Of a stretch of 50,923 nucleotides of DNA, positions 39,965 to 48,540 are shown piece by piece. This stretch comes from a virus. The stretch spans positions 1 to 50,923 of IMG/VR virus record IMGVR_UViG_3300010160_000063, one strand, 5' to 3'. How positions within the stretch are numbered: the first letter of the stretch is position 1; each line of letters starts with the position of its first letter. Position numbers and translations under genes: made by a program. The notes under the pieces were generated by a model. The model was given only the letters and a program-made list of their open reading frames with translations. It was not told the DNA's origin and searched no databases.

Positions 39965-41177
39965 TACAGAATCAAAGTTAATATCGGCAGTCTTGCAAGA
40001 CAAGCAAGTTCACGTATTGCTACAGGCAAACGTAGATAATATTCTTAGAACACACAATGATATTTGGACTTTTGTTCGCAACTATTCAGAAGCCAATGGC
40101 ACAGTTCCTCCTACCTCGCTGGTAGTCGAAAAGTTCCGTGACTTTATTCCTGTAGATGGCGTTGGAGCAACTAAGTATCACCTAGAAGAACTACAGGCTG
40201 AATTCCTTAATGATAGCCTTAAAGATGTGCTACGCTCAACTGCTGCAGATGTACAGTCTGGTCAGGGTACAAAAGCCCTAGAAGACCTAATTGCTAAAAC
40301 CTCAGAACTACGAAAGAATACAGCAGTCATTCGTGACATTGATGCAACAGACCTAGACTCTGCTGTAGCATACTTTGAAAACTTAGCTAGACAACAAGAA
40401 CTTGGTGCCATTGGTATTAAGACTGGTCTTGCTGGCTTTGACAACTATCTACCTGCAGGTATCATGCCAGGTCAGCTAGGTGTTTTCCTAGCCTATCCAG
40501 GTATTGGTAAGTCTTGGATGGCTCTATACTTTGCGGTACAAGCTTGGAAACAAGGCAAATCACCACTAATTATCTCACTTGAAATGTCAGAGACAGAAGT
40601 TCGTAACCGTGTATTTACAATTATGGGTGAAGGTCTTTGGTCACACCGTAAAATGAGCAATGGTCAGGTAGAGATTGAGGACCTAAAGCGTTGGCATAAG
40701 AAAGAACTTGCTGGTAAGCCAGAATTCCACATCATCTCTAACGATAATGGTGGAGAAGTTACACCATCAGTTATTCGTGGAAAGATTGACCAGTATAAGC
40801 CAGACCTAGTTATTGTAGATTATTTGCAACTAATGTCGCCTAATCAGAAGTCGGATAACGAAACGGTACGTATGAAGAACCTTTCTCGTGAACTAAAGCT
40901 TATGGCTATTAGCGAAGAGATGCCTATTATTGCTATCTCGTCTGCAACACCAGATGATGTTAATAAATTAGATACTGTTCCTACCTTGGGACAAACTGCA
41001 TGGTCACGCCAGATTGCTTACGATGCTGACTGGGTGCTTGCATTAGGTCGTGCCACTAACTCCGACATCATTGAATGCGTATTCCGTAAAAACCGTAATG
41101 GCTTTATGGGTGAGTTTATTGTTCAGGCAGACTTTGACAAGGGTTATTACCGATACAAGGATTTTGAAGAAAACTAG
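39957..41177 (+). CDS. DnaB-like replicative DNA helicase
   Basis: 406 residues. The N-terminal about 130 residues form a reduced DnaB_N-like helical domain. The RecA-type motor has Walker A AYPGIGKSW (Gly182-Ser186), SLEMSETEVRNR (DnaB motif), Walker B LVIVDYLQLM (Asp288) and a later GRATNSD/FRKNRNG region that includes the C-terminal arginine finger area. It unwinds DNA 5'-3' ahead of the phage polymerase. It is shorter than bacterial DnaB (about 450), as in many phages. Confidence 0.88.
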   Translation: MSNTESKLISAVLQDKQVHVLLQANVDNILRTHNDIWTFVRNYSEANGTVPPTSLVVEKFRDFIPVDGVGATKYHLEELQAEFLNDSLKDVLRSTAADVQSGQGTKALEDLIAKTSELRKNTAVIRDIDATDLDSAVAYFENLARQQELGAIGIKTGLAGFDNYLPAGIMPGQLGVFLAYPGIGKSWMALYFAVQAWKQGKSPLIISLEMSETEVRNRVFTIMGEGLWSHRKMSNGQVEIEDLKRWHKKELAGKPEFHIISNDNGGEVTPSVIRGKIDQYKPDLVIVDYLQLMSPNQKSDNETVRMKNLSRELKLMAISEEMPIIAISSATPDDVNKLDTVPTLGQTAWSRQIAYDADWVLALGRATNSDIIECVFRKNRNGFMGEFIVQADFDKGYYRYKDFEEN

Positions 41178-41178
41178 T

Positions 41179-41184
41179 TATAAT
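41179..41184 (+). promoter_or_regulatory. -10 box, leaderless start for 41190 gene
   Basis: TATAAT, 5 bases before the ATG at 41190; the intervening GGGG could alternatively act as a weak ribosome site. Confidence 0.4.
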
Positions 41185-41189
41185 GGGGT

Positions 41190-41531
41190 ATGGTCAATAT
41201 ACACCACAAACCAGTTAAACATTTTTTCTTGGATGGTAAAATCCACGATGATGCAGCTATCGGTAGACTTAAAATTGAATACATCAGATTAGTCACCGCA
41301 GAAATGCGTCTATCTGGATATGTTCCAAGACTTGACATTGACCCAGATTTTACGATAGAATTTAATAGCACAACAGAATATTTTACATTTCAATTATCAA
41401 TGTATGGAACTTATGTAGGAAGAAGAAAGAGCGAATGGATTACAGGAATAGACGGAACAGTAGCGTATACACGCCAGAACAAATCAAACGAATCCTTGCA
41501 GGGTCAGGAATCAGCGTCGAATCAGAAGTAG
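41190..41531 (+). CDS. Small hypothetical protein overlapping primase (113 aa)
   Basis: Residues 1-85 look like one alpha/beta domain (KIHDDAAIGRLKIEYIRLVTAEMRLSGYVPRLDIDPDFTIEFN). The last about 32 residues are polar low-complexity and lie in the region that also encodes the primase start in another frame. It sits between helicase and primase. No family is recognised. Confidence 0.65.
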   Translation: MVNIHHKPVKHFFLDGKIHDDAAIGRLKIEYIRLVTAEMRLSGYVPRLDIDPDFTIEFNSTTEYFTFQLSMYGTYVGRRKSEWITGIDGTVAYTRQNKSNESLQGQESASNQK

Positions 41532-42376
41532 ATTCTGATTACATTATTTTCTGTCCTTTCCATAATAACCATCGCTCACCTGCTGGTGAAATTGATAAAC
41601 GTTCTGGCTTTTTCTTTTGTTTTTCCTGTCAGCACGTTTGTGACCTAACTGCTTTTGTTATGCACACTTCTAATCGCACTTACTTTGAGGCAGTACGCTT
41701 TATTAAATCTAAAGAAACAGAGTCTGACCTTTCTTATCAGATTAATCAAGCATTGGTAGTTAAGCCAGACTACAATCCATACGATGAATTACAAATTAAA
41801 CGACTAAGCCAACAAGCATTAGAGTCACCACGAGCAATGAGATATTACTCAGGAAGGCTCATAAACGAAGCCTCAGTACGCAAATTTGATTTGGGGTATA
41901 GTGAGAAGCAAGATATGGTTACAATCCCTGTAGCGTCCCCTGACGGCGTTTCTGTGGGGTTTGTGGGTCGCTCAGTAGAGGGTAAAGAGTTTAAAAATAC
42001 ACCAGGACTACCAAAGAGCAAAGTCCTATTTAATCTACATAGAGTAAAAGCATCTAGTAAAGTTTATGTAGTTGAATCATCATTTGATGCTATTCGACTT
42101 GACCAATGTGGTTTTCCTGCAGTAGCAACACTTGGAGCAAACGTATCCAAGATTCAAACAGACCTACTTCAAAAGTATTTTAATGAGATTTATGTCATTG
42201 CAGATAACGATGAAGCTGGCGGTAACATGAAAGACAAACTTATAGAGCGTCTTGGAAGTCGTGTTAGCGTTATTAAATTAGATAAACAATATAAGGATAT
42301 TGGCGATATGTCAGATGATGCAATTAAAAATATTGAAGAATCATTTGACAATACTATCGCTAGTATGCTAAACTAG
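41435..42376 (+). CDS. DnaG-like DNA primase
   Basis: 313 residues: an N-terminal CHC2 zinc finger (C40, H43, C62, C65: CPFH ... CFSC), then a short linker and a TOPRIM domain with Glu214 (VVESSFDAIRL) and Asp257/Asp259 (IADNDEAGG). It makes RNA primers; the helicase-interaction domain of cellular DnaG is missing or very short. The start must lie before the conserved TPEQIKRIL, and the only candidate is ATG 41435, so it overlaps the previous gene by 97 bases in the -1 frame. Confidence 0.85.
   Translation: MDYRNRRNSSVYTPEQIKRILAGSGISVESEVDSDYIIFCPFHNNHRSPAGEIDKRSGFFFCFSCQHVCDLTAFVMHTSNRTYFEAVRFIKSKETESDLSYQINQALVVKPDYNPYDELQIKRLSQQALESPRAMRYYSGRLINEASVRKFDLGYSEKQDMVTIPVASPDGVSVGFVGRSVEGKEFKNTPGLPKSKVLFNLHRVKASSKVYVVESSFDAIRLDQCGFPAVATLGANVSKIQTDLLQKYFNEIYVIADNDEAGGNMKDKLIERLGSRVSVIKLDKQYKDIGDMSDDAIKNIEESFDNTIASMLN
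42366..42374 (+). promoter_or_regulatory. Weak extended -10 upstream of ssDNA-binding gene
   Basis: TGC-TAAACT, near the end of the primase gene, predicts a start near 42381. The ribosome site AAGGAGAA precedes the ATG at 42412. Promoter match is weak. Confidence 0.3.
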
Positions 42377-42411
42377 TAATCCGCTAAAAATACATATAAG
42401 GAGAATAAAAT

Positions 42412-43077
42412 ATGAGCGTAATTAGAGGGCTAAAAGATATCAGTGCATTAGTTGATAAGCCAAAATATGATAGCAGTGCAAATGGTGGACAGAAGGTACG
42501 CTGGGTAAAACTAGCCGATGGTCAGTCTGCTAAAATTCGTTTTGTTGAGGAGCTAGACCAAGACTCAGCAAACTACAGCGAAGACCGTGGACTTTCAGTG
42601 GTTATCGCAGAACACACCAATCCAAAGGATTACAAGCTTAAGGCTGCTTGTACCATCGACTCAGAGGGTCGTTGCTATGGTTGTGAAATGGCTCGCAAGG
42701 AGCCTAAGTCTGGTTGGCGTTCACGCCTACGCTTTTACTGCAACGTCATTATTGACGATGGCACAGAGGCTGCCTATGTGGCTGTCTGGTCACAGGGTAT
42801 TTCAAAGCAATCAGCATTCAACACTATCCGTGAGTATGCTCTAGAGACTGGTTCAATCTCAAACCTTGAGTGGAAGATTAAGCGTAATGGTCAGGGAACT
42901 GAAACCAACTACACCCTACTTCCAACCAAGCCAGATTCAGAACCATACACCTGGGGAACTGTTGAGTCATTTGACCTTGAAAAGGTTGTTCGTGAAGTTG
43001 CTTATGCAGAGCAGGAGAATTTTTACTTCGGCTTTGGTCAGGCTGCTTCGGTAACCTCAAGCAATACAGACTGGTAA
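42412..43077 (+). CDS. Putative single-stranded DNA-binding protein (gp32-like, 221 aa)
   Basis: The N-terminus has basic and aromatic residues, then KVRWVKLADGQSAKIRFVEEL, a typical OB-fold entry in gp32-like phage proteins. C-x7-C-x2-C (CTIDSEGRCYGC) with a neighbouring His could bind zinc as in T4 gp32. Then FYCNVIIDDGTEAAYVAVWSQGISKQSAFNTIREYA, and a tail ending SSNTDW (aromatic tip). It would coat single strands at the fork and recruit polymerase. Its place between primase and polymerase supports this. No direct proof of the fold. Confidence 0.6.
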   Translation: MSVIRGLKDISALVDKPKYDSSANGGQKVRWVKLADGQSAKIRFVEELDQDSANYSEDRGLSVVIAEHTNPKDYKLKAACTIDSEGRCYGCEMARKEPKSGWRSRLRFYCNVIIDDGTEAAYVAVWSQGISKQSAFNTIREYALETGSISNLEWKIKRNGQGTETNYTLLPTKPDSEPYTWGTVESFDLEKVVREVAYAEQENFYFGFGQAASVTSSNTDW

Positions 43078-43090
43078 AAACCACTGAGCT

Positions 43091-43111
43091 GGGCATCTCC
43101 GTAAACTGCCC
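43091..43111 (+). other. Inverted repeat between ssDNA-binding and polymerase genes
   Basis: GGGCA (43091-43095) and TGCCC (43107-43111) could form a 5-bp hairpin without a T-run, perhaps an mRNA stability element or weak pause site. Confidence 0.3.
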
Positions 43112-43143
43112 CACACAAACTTTTAATTCTAACGAAGGAAATA

Positions 43144-46100
43144 ATGAGCTACGCTCCACTTCACGTTCACACCCACTACAGCCTATTTGATGGCATTGCC
43201 ACACCACAGGAGTACGTTGACCGTGCCGTTTCTATTGGCATGACATCTATCTCAATCACAGACCACGGCTCACTATCTGGACACCGTGAAATGTATCGTG
43301 CTGCAAAGACTGCAGGTATCAAGCCAATTCTTGGTGTTGAGGGGTACATCTGTAAAGACCGCTTTGACCACGAAGAAAAAGATAAGACAGACCTTATCAA
43401 TCTAAACTATAATCACCTTATCATCCTTGCAAAGAATGCACAGGGTCTTGAAAACCTTAACAAACTAAATGAACTGGCTTGGACAGAAGGATTCTTTAAG
43501 AAGCCACGCATGGATTGGGAGATTCTAGCTAAGTACAAAGAAGGTCTAGTCATTACTTCTGGATGTCTTTCAGGTTTTCTTTGCAAGGCTATTGAAGCAG
43601 ATAACCTTGCTGTTGCTAAAGAACATATTAAGTGGGCTAAAGAAGAGTTTGGCGATAACTATTACATTGAGGTTATGCCACATAATCCAGCAGAGGTGAA
43701 CAAGATGCTTCTTGACCTTGCCGACGAGTTTGGTATTAAGCCTGTTGTTACTCCAGACTGCCACCACGCAGACAAGTCACAACGTGATATTCAAGAACTT
43801 AAACTTATCCTAAACTCTTACTCTAATAAAACTGAGAAAGAAGTTAACTTTGCAGGTACACAAAAGTATGACAGCCTTATGGATAAATTAGATTACCTAT
43901 ATGGTGCAGACCGTCAGATGTCATTCAAGAATTTTGAGATTCACCTCCTATCCGATGAAGAAATGCGTAATGCTATGCTTGCCCAGGGTATTGACCGTGA
44001 AGATATGTATCAAAACAGCAAGGACATTGCAGACCAGATTGAAGACTACGATATCCAAGACCACCTAGACTTGCTTCCAGCACAATATGTTAATCCAGAC
44101 CAAGAGCTATATGACCTAGCTATTGAAGGATTAAAGATTCGTAACGTAGCAGATAAACAGGAATATCTAGACCGTCTAGATGAAGAACTTCAGATTATTA
44201 AAGACAAGAAGTTCGGTCCTTACTTCCTAGTTGTTCGTAATATGATTAACTGGGCTAAGAAAGAAGACATCATGGTTGGACCAGGACGTGGTTCGGCAGC
44301 TGGCTCTCTTCTTTGCTATGCTCTAGGAATCACAGACGTAGACCCTATTCAGCATGGTCTTTTGTTCTTCCGATTCATTAACCCAGAACGTAACGACTTT
44401 CCAGACATTGACACAGATATTCAAGATTCAAGACGTGAGGAAGTAAAGGATTATCTAGTTCGTCAGTATCGTCACGTTGCATCTATTGCAACATTTCTTC
44501 AGTTCAAGGGTAAGGGTATTGTTCGTGACGTTGCTCGTGTTCTAAATATCCCACTACCTGACGTAAACAAAGTACTTAAGCTTGTTGATGACTGGGATGA
44601 ATACCTAACCTCTAAATCAACTGCAGAATTCAGAGAGAAGTATCCAGAGATTGAAGAGTATGGCGAGCAATTACGTGGTCGTATTCGTGGTACTGGTATC
44701 CATGCTGCAGGTGTTGTAACGTCCAAGGAGCCTATCTTCAAATTTGCCCCACTAGAGACACGCACTAGTCCTGGCAATAAGGAACGTATTCCTGTTGTGG
44801 CGGTAGACATGGAAGAAGCAGAACGTATTGGTCTTATTAAGATTGACGCACTTGGTCTAAAGACTCTATCTGTTATCCAAGATACTATAAAAATTATTGA
44901 AGAACGAACTGGCGATAAGATTGACCTACATAAAATTGATATGGAAGATAAAAAAGTTTATGCTATGTTATCTGACGGATTCACAAAGGGTGTGTTCCAA
45001 TGTGAAGCTACTCCATACACAAACCTAATAGTCAAGATGGGTGTAAAGAACTTTTCAGAACTTGCTGCATCTAACGCTCTAGTTCGCCCAGGTGCTATGA
45101 ACACCATTGGTAAAGATTACATTGCTCGTAAGCACGGTAAGCAAAATCTAGATTATAAACACCAAATTCTAAAAGCATTCACCGAAGAGACTTATGGATG
45201 TATCTTGTATCAGGAACAAGTTATGCTTGCCTGTACAGAACTTGGTGGTATGACAATGGCTGAGGCTGACAAGGTTCGTAAGATTATTGGTAAGAAAAAA
45301 GATGCTAATGAATTTAAACAGTTCCAAGACCAATTTGTTGCAGGTGCCTCTCGCTACCTATCACCAAATGTTGCAGAAGAGTTGTGGCACGACTTTGAGG
45401 CTCACGCAGGGTACTCATTTAATAAGTCACACGCCGTGGCATACTCAACACTATCATACTGGACAGCCTGGCTTAAGAATAGCTATCCAATTGAATTCAT
45501 GTATTCACTTCTTAAGAATGAAAGTGATAAGGATGCTCGTACAGAGTATCTAATCGAAGCAAAGCGTATGGGAATCCCTGTTCGTCTACCACACATTAAC
45601 GATTCGGGTATGGACTTTACAATCGAAGGAAAAGGAATCCGCTTTGGACTTTCAGCAATCAAATACATTTCTGACAACATTGCTTCTAAGTATATTGATG
45701 CTCGCCCTTTTAGCTCCTACAAACAACTTGAGGAGTTTACTTTTGGCAAGGGGAATGGCGTTAATAGTCGTGCCCTTCAGGCTCTTCGCCTTGTTGGTGC
45801 TGCAACTTTTGATGATAATCCTCGCAACGATGATGAAGTTAAAGAAAATCTTTACGAATACTTGAACCTACCAGAGTTTAATGTATCTATTCCACAACAC
45901 TATCACGCATTTATTAATGACGTAGAAGAGTATGAGGAGAAAGGTTCATTTATTCTTATGGGAATGATTAAGGGCATCAAACGTGGCAAGGGCTGGAGTC
46001 GTGTAGAGATTCTAGACAAGACTGGTAGTACTGGAATCTTTGACGAGGAACAGTCAGTTATTGAAGCAGGTCGTACCTACATCATTCTTGCAAGCGATAA

Positions 46101-46419
46101 CAGAATTGTAACGGCAATTCCTGCAGATGAAATTAAGGGAAGCCAAACAGGACTAATCAAGATTCTTAATTTCCGTATGCTACCATACAAAGAAGATGAA
46201 CTATTTGTTGTATCATTTAAGCCACGAGTTACCAAGACAGGTAAGAAGATGGCTTCCCTAGTCTTAGCAGATGGTGCTAGAGACTTACACAGCGTTACAG
46301 TCTTTCCCACAGCTTTCTCAAAGGCTTACATGAAGATTGATGAGGGTAACGCATATAAATTCTCTTTGGGTAAAACTAAAGACGGAACAACTATTATGGA
46401 GGATGTATTTAATGTTTAA
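43144..46419 (+). CDS. dnaE: DNA polymerase III alpha subunit (DnaE type) with active-looking PHP domain
   Basis: 1091 residues. Residues 1-210 form a PHP domain with all nine metal ligands of the Mycobacterium DnaE1 exonuclease: H7, H9, D16, H41, E66, H91, C141, D205, H207. The palm carries PDIDTDI (Asp423, Asp425) and KIDALGL (Asp568), and GPGRGSAAGS (about 378) is the canonical nucleotide motif. The C-terminal part has HhH-like and OB (about 930-1010) regions. It replicates the phage genome and may proofread itself. The ribosome site is GAAGGAA. Its stop overlaps the next start. Confidence 0.92.
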   Translation: MSYAPLHVHTHYSLFDGIATPQEYVDRAVSIGMTSISITDHGSLSGHREMYRAAKTAGIKPILGVEGYICKDRFDHEEKDKTDLINLNYNHLIILAKNAQGLENLNKLNELAWTEGFFKKPRMDWEILAKYKEGLVITSGCLSGFLCKAIEADNLAVAKEHIKWAKEEFGDNYYIEVMPHNPAEVNKMLLDLADEFGIKPVVTPDCHHADKSQRDIQELKLILNSYSNKTEKEVNFAGTQKYDSLMDKLDYLYGADRQMSFKNFEIHLLSDEEMRNAMLAQGIDREDMYQNSKDIADQIEDYDIQDHLDLLPAQYVNPDQELYDLAIEGLKIRNVADKQEYLDRLDEELQIIKDKKFGPYFLVVRNMINWAKKEDIMVGPGRGSAAGSLLCYALGITDVDPIQHGLLFFRFINPERNDFPDIDTDIQDSRREEVKDYLVRQYRHVASIATFLQFKGKGIVRDVARVLNIPLPDVNKVLKLVDDWDEYLTSKSTAEFREKYPEIEEYGEQLRGRIRGTGIHAAGVVTSKEPIFKFAPLETRTSPGNKERIPVVAVDMEEAERIGLIKIDALGLKTLSVIQDTIKIIEERTGDKIDLHKIDMEDKKVYAMLSDGFTKGVFQCEATPYTNLIVKMGVKNFSELAASNALVRPGAMNTIGKDYIARKHGKQNLDYKHQILKAFTEETYGCILYQEQVMLACTELGGMTMAEADKVRKIIGKKKDANEFKQFQDQFVAGASRYLSPNVAEELWHDFEAHAGYSFNKSHAVAYSTLSYWTAWLKNSYPIEFMYSLLKNESDKDARTEYLIEAKRMGIPVRLPHINDSGMDFTIEGKGIRFGLSAIKYISDNIASKYIDARPFSSYKQLEEFTFGKGNGVNSRALQALRLVGAATFDDNPRNDDEVKENLYEYLNLPEFNVSIPQHYHAFINDVEEYEEKGSFILMGMIKGIKRGKGWSRVEILDKTGSTGIFDEEQSVIEAGRTYIILASDNRIVTAIPADEIKGSQTGLIKILNFRMLPYKEDELFVVSFKPRVTKTGKKMASLVLADGARDLHSVTVFPTAFSKAYMKIDEGNAYKFSLGKTKDGTTIMEDVFNV

Positions 46420-46747
46420 TGAAGTATCAACACGCTTGCACGAGATTGCAGTAGAAAAAGGTTTTTGGGATGTGATTAAAGATGCTCCACAAGAGCAGGT
46501 AGACATCTTTATGACTAAACAACTAATGATGATTGTGTCAGAGGCTGTGGAGGTTATGGAGGCTATTCGTAAGTCGCATGGTCCAGAAGCAATTGCAGAC
46601 GAAGTAGCGGATATCCTTATTCGTACATTTGACCTGTATGCTGGGCTGGTCGAATATGAATATACCAACGTATCTCTTGACGAAGCATTTGAAAATAAGA
46701 CAGCATTTAATAAATCACGACCACAGAAGCACGGAGTAAAGTTTTAA
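46412..46747 (+). CDS. MazG-like NTP pyrophosphohydrolase (111 aa)
   Basis: SEAVEVMEAIRK (ExxE) and DEVADILIRTFDL (ExxD) are the four acidic ligands of the all-alpha MazG/dUTPase-like fold, which hydrolyses nucleoside triphosphates. Possible roles are cleaning altered dNTPs or lowering stringent alarmone. GGAGG (46398-46402) precedes ATG 46412, which overlaps the DnaE end; the frame opens at 46337 but the earlier starts lie in the polymerase gene without a ribosome site. Confidence 0.8.
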   Translation: MFNEVSTRLHEIAVEKGFWDVIKDAPQEQVDIFMTKQLMMIVSEAVEVMEAIRKSHGPEAIADEVADILIRTFDLYAGLVEYEYTNVSLDEAFENKTAFNKSRPQKHGVKF

Positions 46748-47757
46748 TGACGACTATTGAGGAAGCTTTAGCATCACTAGACCCAAAAATTAGAAAACGC
46801 TTAACAACTGGTGTAGGCTTTACTACAACCTTTCAAAAAACTCCTAGTCATGGTCTTAATCGTGCTCTTAACGGTGGACTTCCGTATGGTCGTCAAGTAT
46901 TGGTTTGGGGAAGTAAGTCTTCTGCCAAGTCTTCGTTGTGTCTTCAAATGATTGCTCTAGCACAAGAAGAGGGTAAGCTATGTGCCTGGATTGATGCAGA
47001 GATGTCTTATTCTGAAGACTGGGCTAAAAGACTTGGGGTAGACACAGACAATCTTATTGTTTCTCAGACTCGCACTATTAACGAAATGGTAGACGTTGGT
47101 ACTGCTCTTATGAACGCAGGTGTTGATATAATTGTTATTGACTCCATTACATCACTTCTACCAGCAATTTATTTTGAAAAGGGAACAGATGAACTTAAGG
47201 AATTGGAAAACACTAAGCAAATCGGTGCTGAGTCAAGAGACTTTAGCAATGCTTGGAAGATGCTTAACTATGCTAACAACAAAGTTAAGCCTACTATGCT
47301 TGTTCTTATTTCTCAGTCTAGGAATAATATTAGTGCTATGTATACTTCTCAGCAGCCTAGCGGTGGTCAAGCTACTAAGTTTTATTCATCGACTGTTATC
47401 AAGTTATTCAGTTCCGAATCAGACAATCAGGCTATTAAAGGAAAGATTGCTGTTGGAGATAAACTCATTGAGGAAAAAGTTGGACGAAAAGTTCGTTGGG
47501 AAGTCCAATTTTCCAAGACATCGCCAGCCTTCCAGTCTGGGGAGTACGATTTTTATTTCCGTGGGGACGTTGGCATTGATAGCGTTGGTGACCTCGTGGA
47601 TACTGCAGAGATAATGGGTATCGTAAGCCGAACAGGGGCTTGGTACATACTACCAGATGGCTCAAAACTTCAGGGTAGAGAAGCATTTGTTAATCGTGTT
47701 CGTGAAGACCTAGACCTACAAGATTCAATTAGGGCACAGGTCAATGGCGAAGTATAA
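46747..47757 (+). CDS. RecA-like recombinase
   Basis: 336 residues, close to bacterial RecA minus its C-terminal domain. Walker A is degenerate: GSKSSAKSS (55-63), with Ala60 where RecA has Gly (GPESSGKTT). Then follow IDAEMSYSEDWAKRLGVD (RecA EHALD-type), IIVIDSITSLLP (Walker B), MLVLISQSRNNISAMY and GGQATKFYSS (loop L2 end), all in canonical order. It promotes strand exchange for phage recombination or recombination-dependent replication. The ends overlap neighbours by 1 and 14 bases. Confidence 0.85.
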   Translation: MTTIEEALASLDPKIRKRLTTGVGFTTTFQKTPSHGLNRALNGGLPYGRQVLVWGSKSSAKSSLCLQMIALAQEEGKLCAWIDAEMSYSEDWAKRLGVDTDNLIVSQTRTINEMVDVGTALMNAGVDIIVIDSITSLLPAIYFEKGTDELKELENTKQIGAESRDFSNAWKMLNYANNKVKPTMLVLISQSRNNISAMYTSQQPSGGQATKFYSSTVIKLFSSESDNQAIKGKIAVGDKLIEEKVGRKVRWEVQFSKTSPAFQSGEYDFYFRGDVGIDSVGDLVDTAEIMGIVSRTGAWYILPDGSKLQGREAFVNRVREDLDLQDSIRAQVNGEV

Positions 47758-47923
47758 CATCTACCCTGGCACATTTGTTTGTCATGTTTGTAGAGCAGAA
47801 GTAAAAACATTAAGGTCATATCCAGAATTAAAACAGCTAACTTGGATGTGTCCAGAAAAACATCTTAGTAGTGTTGACCTAAAGACCAAAAAAAGAAAGG
47901 TAGATTATGAGCGAAAAGAGTGA
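47744..47923 (+). CDS. Small zinc-ribbon-like protein (59 aa)
   Basis: A start ATG inside the end of the RecA gene and a stop inside the next gene leave it complete in another frame. MAKYNIYPGTFVCHVCRAEVKTLRSYP...WMCPEKHLS has CHVC and a later CPEKH, a small zinc knuckle. Proteins with this opening lie beside RecA in several actinophages. Function is unknown. Confidence 0.7.
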   Translation: MAKYNIYPGTFVCHVCRAEVKTLRSYPELKQLTWMCPEKHLSSVDLKTKKRKVDYERKE

Positions 47924-48194
47924 GAGTAAACGTATTGGTGCTAAACAACACAAAAACTCTGGTCGTGGAACTCATAAAGGAGATGCCTCTTGGGAAAACT
48001 TTACAGTTGACTTTAAAGAAGTTGGCAAATCTTTTACCCTTAACAAAGAAGTCTGGGCTAAGGCGACTACAGATGCTATTCGTAATGGAAATGACCCTGC
48101 TATTGTTGTAGTGCTTGGCGACTCAGGCATCAAGACAAGGCTTGCAGTCATAGAACTTTCCCTACTTGAACAAATCCTATCCGATAGTGTATAA
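47907..48194 (+). CDS. Putative PD-(D/E)XK Holliday junction resolvase-like nuclease (95 aa)
   Basis: The pattern KNSGRGTHKGDASWENFTVDFKEVGKSFTLNKEVWAKATTDAI..PAIVVVLGD resembles small archaeal-type (Hjc-like) or phage junction resolvases: a Gly-Arg region, GDA, then DFK as the (D/E)xK element and KSFTL...W.K. This is a recombination nuclease by inference; it is shorter than Hjc (about 120-140) and an additional RuvC-like protein is encoded nearby. It overlaps the zinc-ribbon gene by 17 bases. Confidence 0.45.
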   Translation: MSEKSESKRIGAKQHKNSGRGTHKGDASWENFTVDFKEVGKSFTLNKEVWAKATTDAIRNGNDPAIVVVLGDSGIKTRLAVIELSLLEQILSDSV

Positions 48195-48195
48195 T
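48190..48195 (+). promoter_or_regulatory. -10 box for 48222 gene
   Basis: TATAAT overlaps the end of the resolvase-like gene and predicts a start near 48202; the leader holds AAGGA (48211-48215). Confidence 0.45.
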
Positions 48196-48221
48196 AGAAG
48201 TACAACAACTAAGGAATTAAA

Positions 48222-48533
48222 TTGGAAACAATAGAACACAAAACAACAATTGAACAGATAAATGGTTTAGCAGAAATTGCTGACTACATGGAAGACGAGG
48301 AGCTGACTACCGCACTAGCCTTTATTGCTAAGTTAATTATTAAACCAGACATTCCACTAAATGTTGCAACCGTGGAGATTGTACGCTTGCAAGCAATTGC
48401 AGCTAAAATGTCCTTCAAAGCCACATGGCTAACTAACGTAGAAAAAGGAGACAGAGCGAAAAAGAATATTTACTACACCGCTGCAGAGGCTATTAACAAC
48501 CTTGTATCGGCTCTTAAATATATTACTCGCTAG
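48222..48533 (+). CDS. Conserved hypothetical protein (103 aa)
   Basis: The start is TTG, 6 bases after AAGGA; no ATG is available upstream of the well-formed protein (METIEHKTTIEQ...). The protein is all-helical (LAEIADYMEDEELTTALAFIAKLI...IVRLQAIAAKMSFKATWLTNV...IYYTAAEAINNLVSALKYI). Similar small helical proteins occur beside the Cas4-like gene of actinophages; function is unknown. Confidence 0.65.
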   Translation: METIEHKTTIEQINGLAEIADYMEDEELTTALAFIAKLIIKPDIPLNVATVEIVRLQAIAAKMSFKATWLTNVEKGDRAKKNIYYTAAEAINNLVSALKYITR

Positions 48534-48540
48534 TGTTGAT

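Noticed and set aside
41190-42376. Programmed -1 frameshift fusing the 113-aa protein to primase
   Set aside because: The frames are in the right register, but no slippery heptamer or downstream structure was seen in the overlap.
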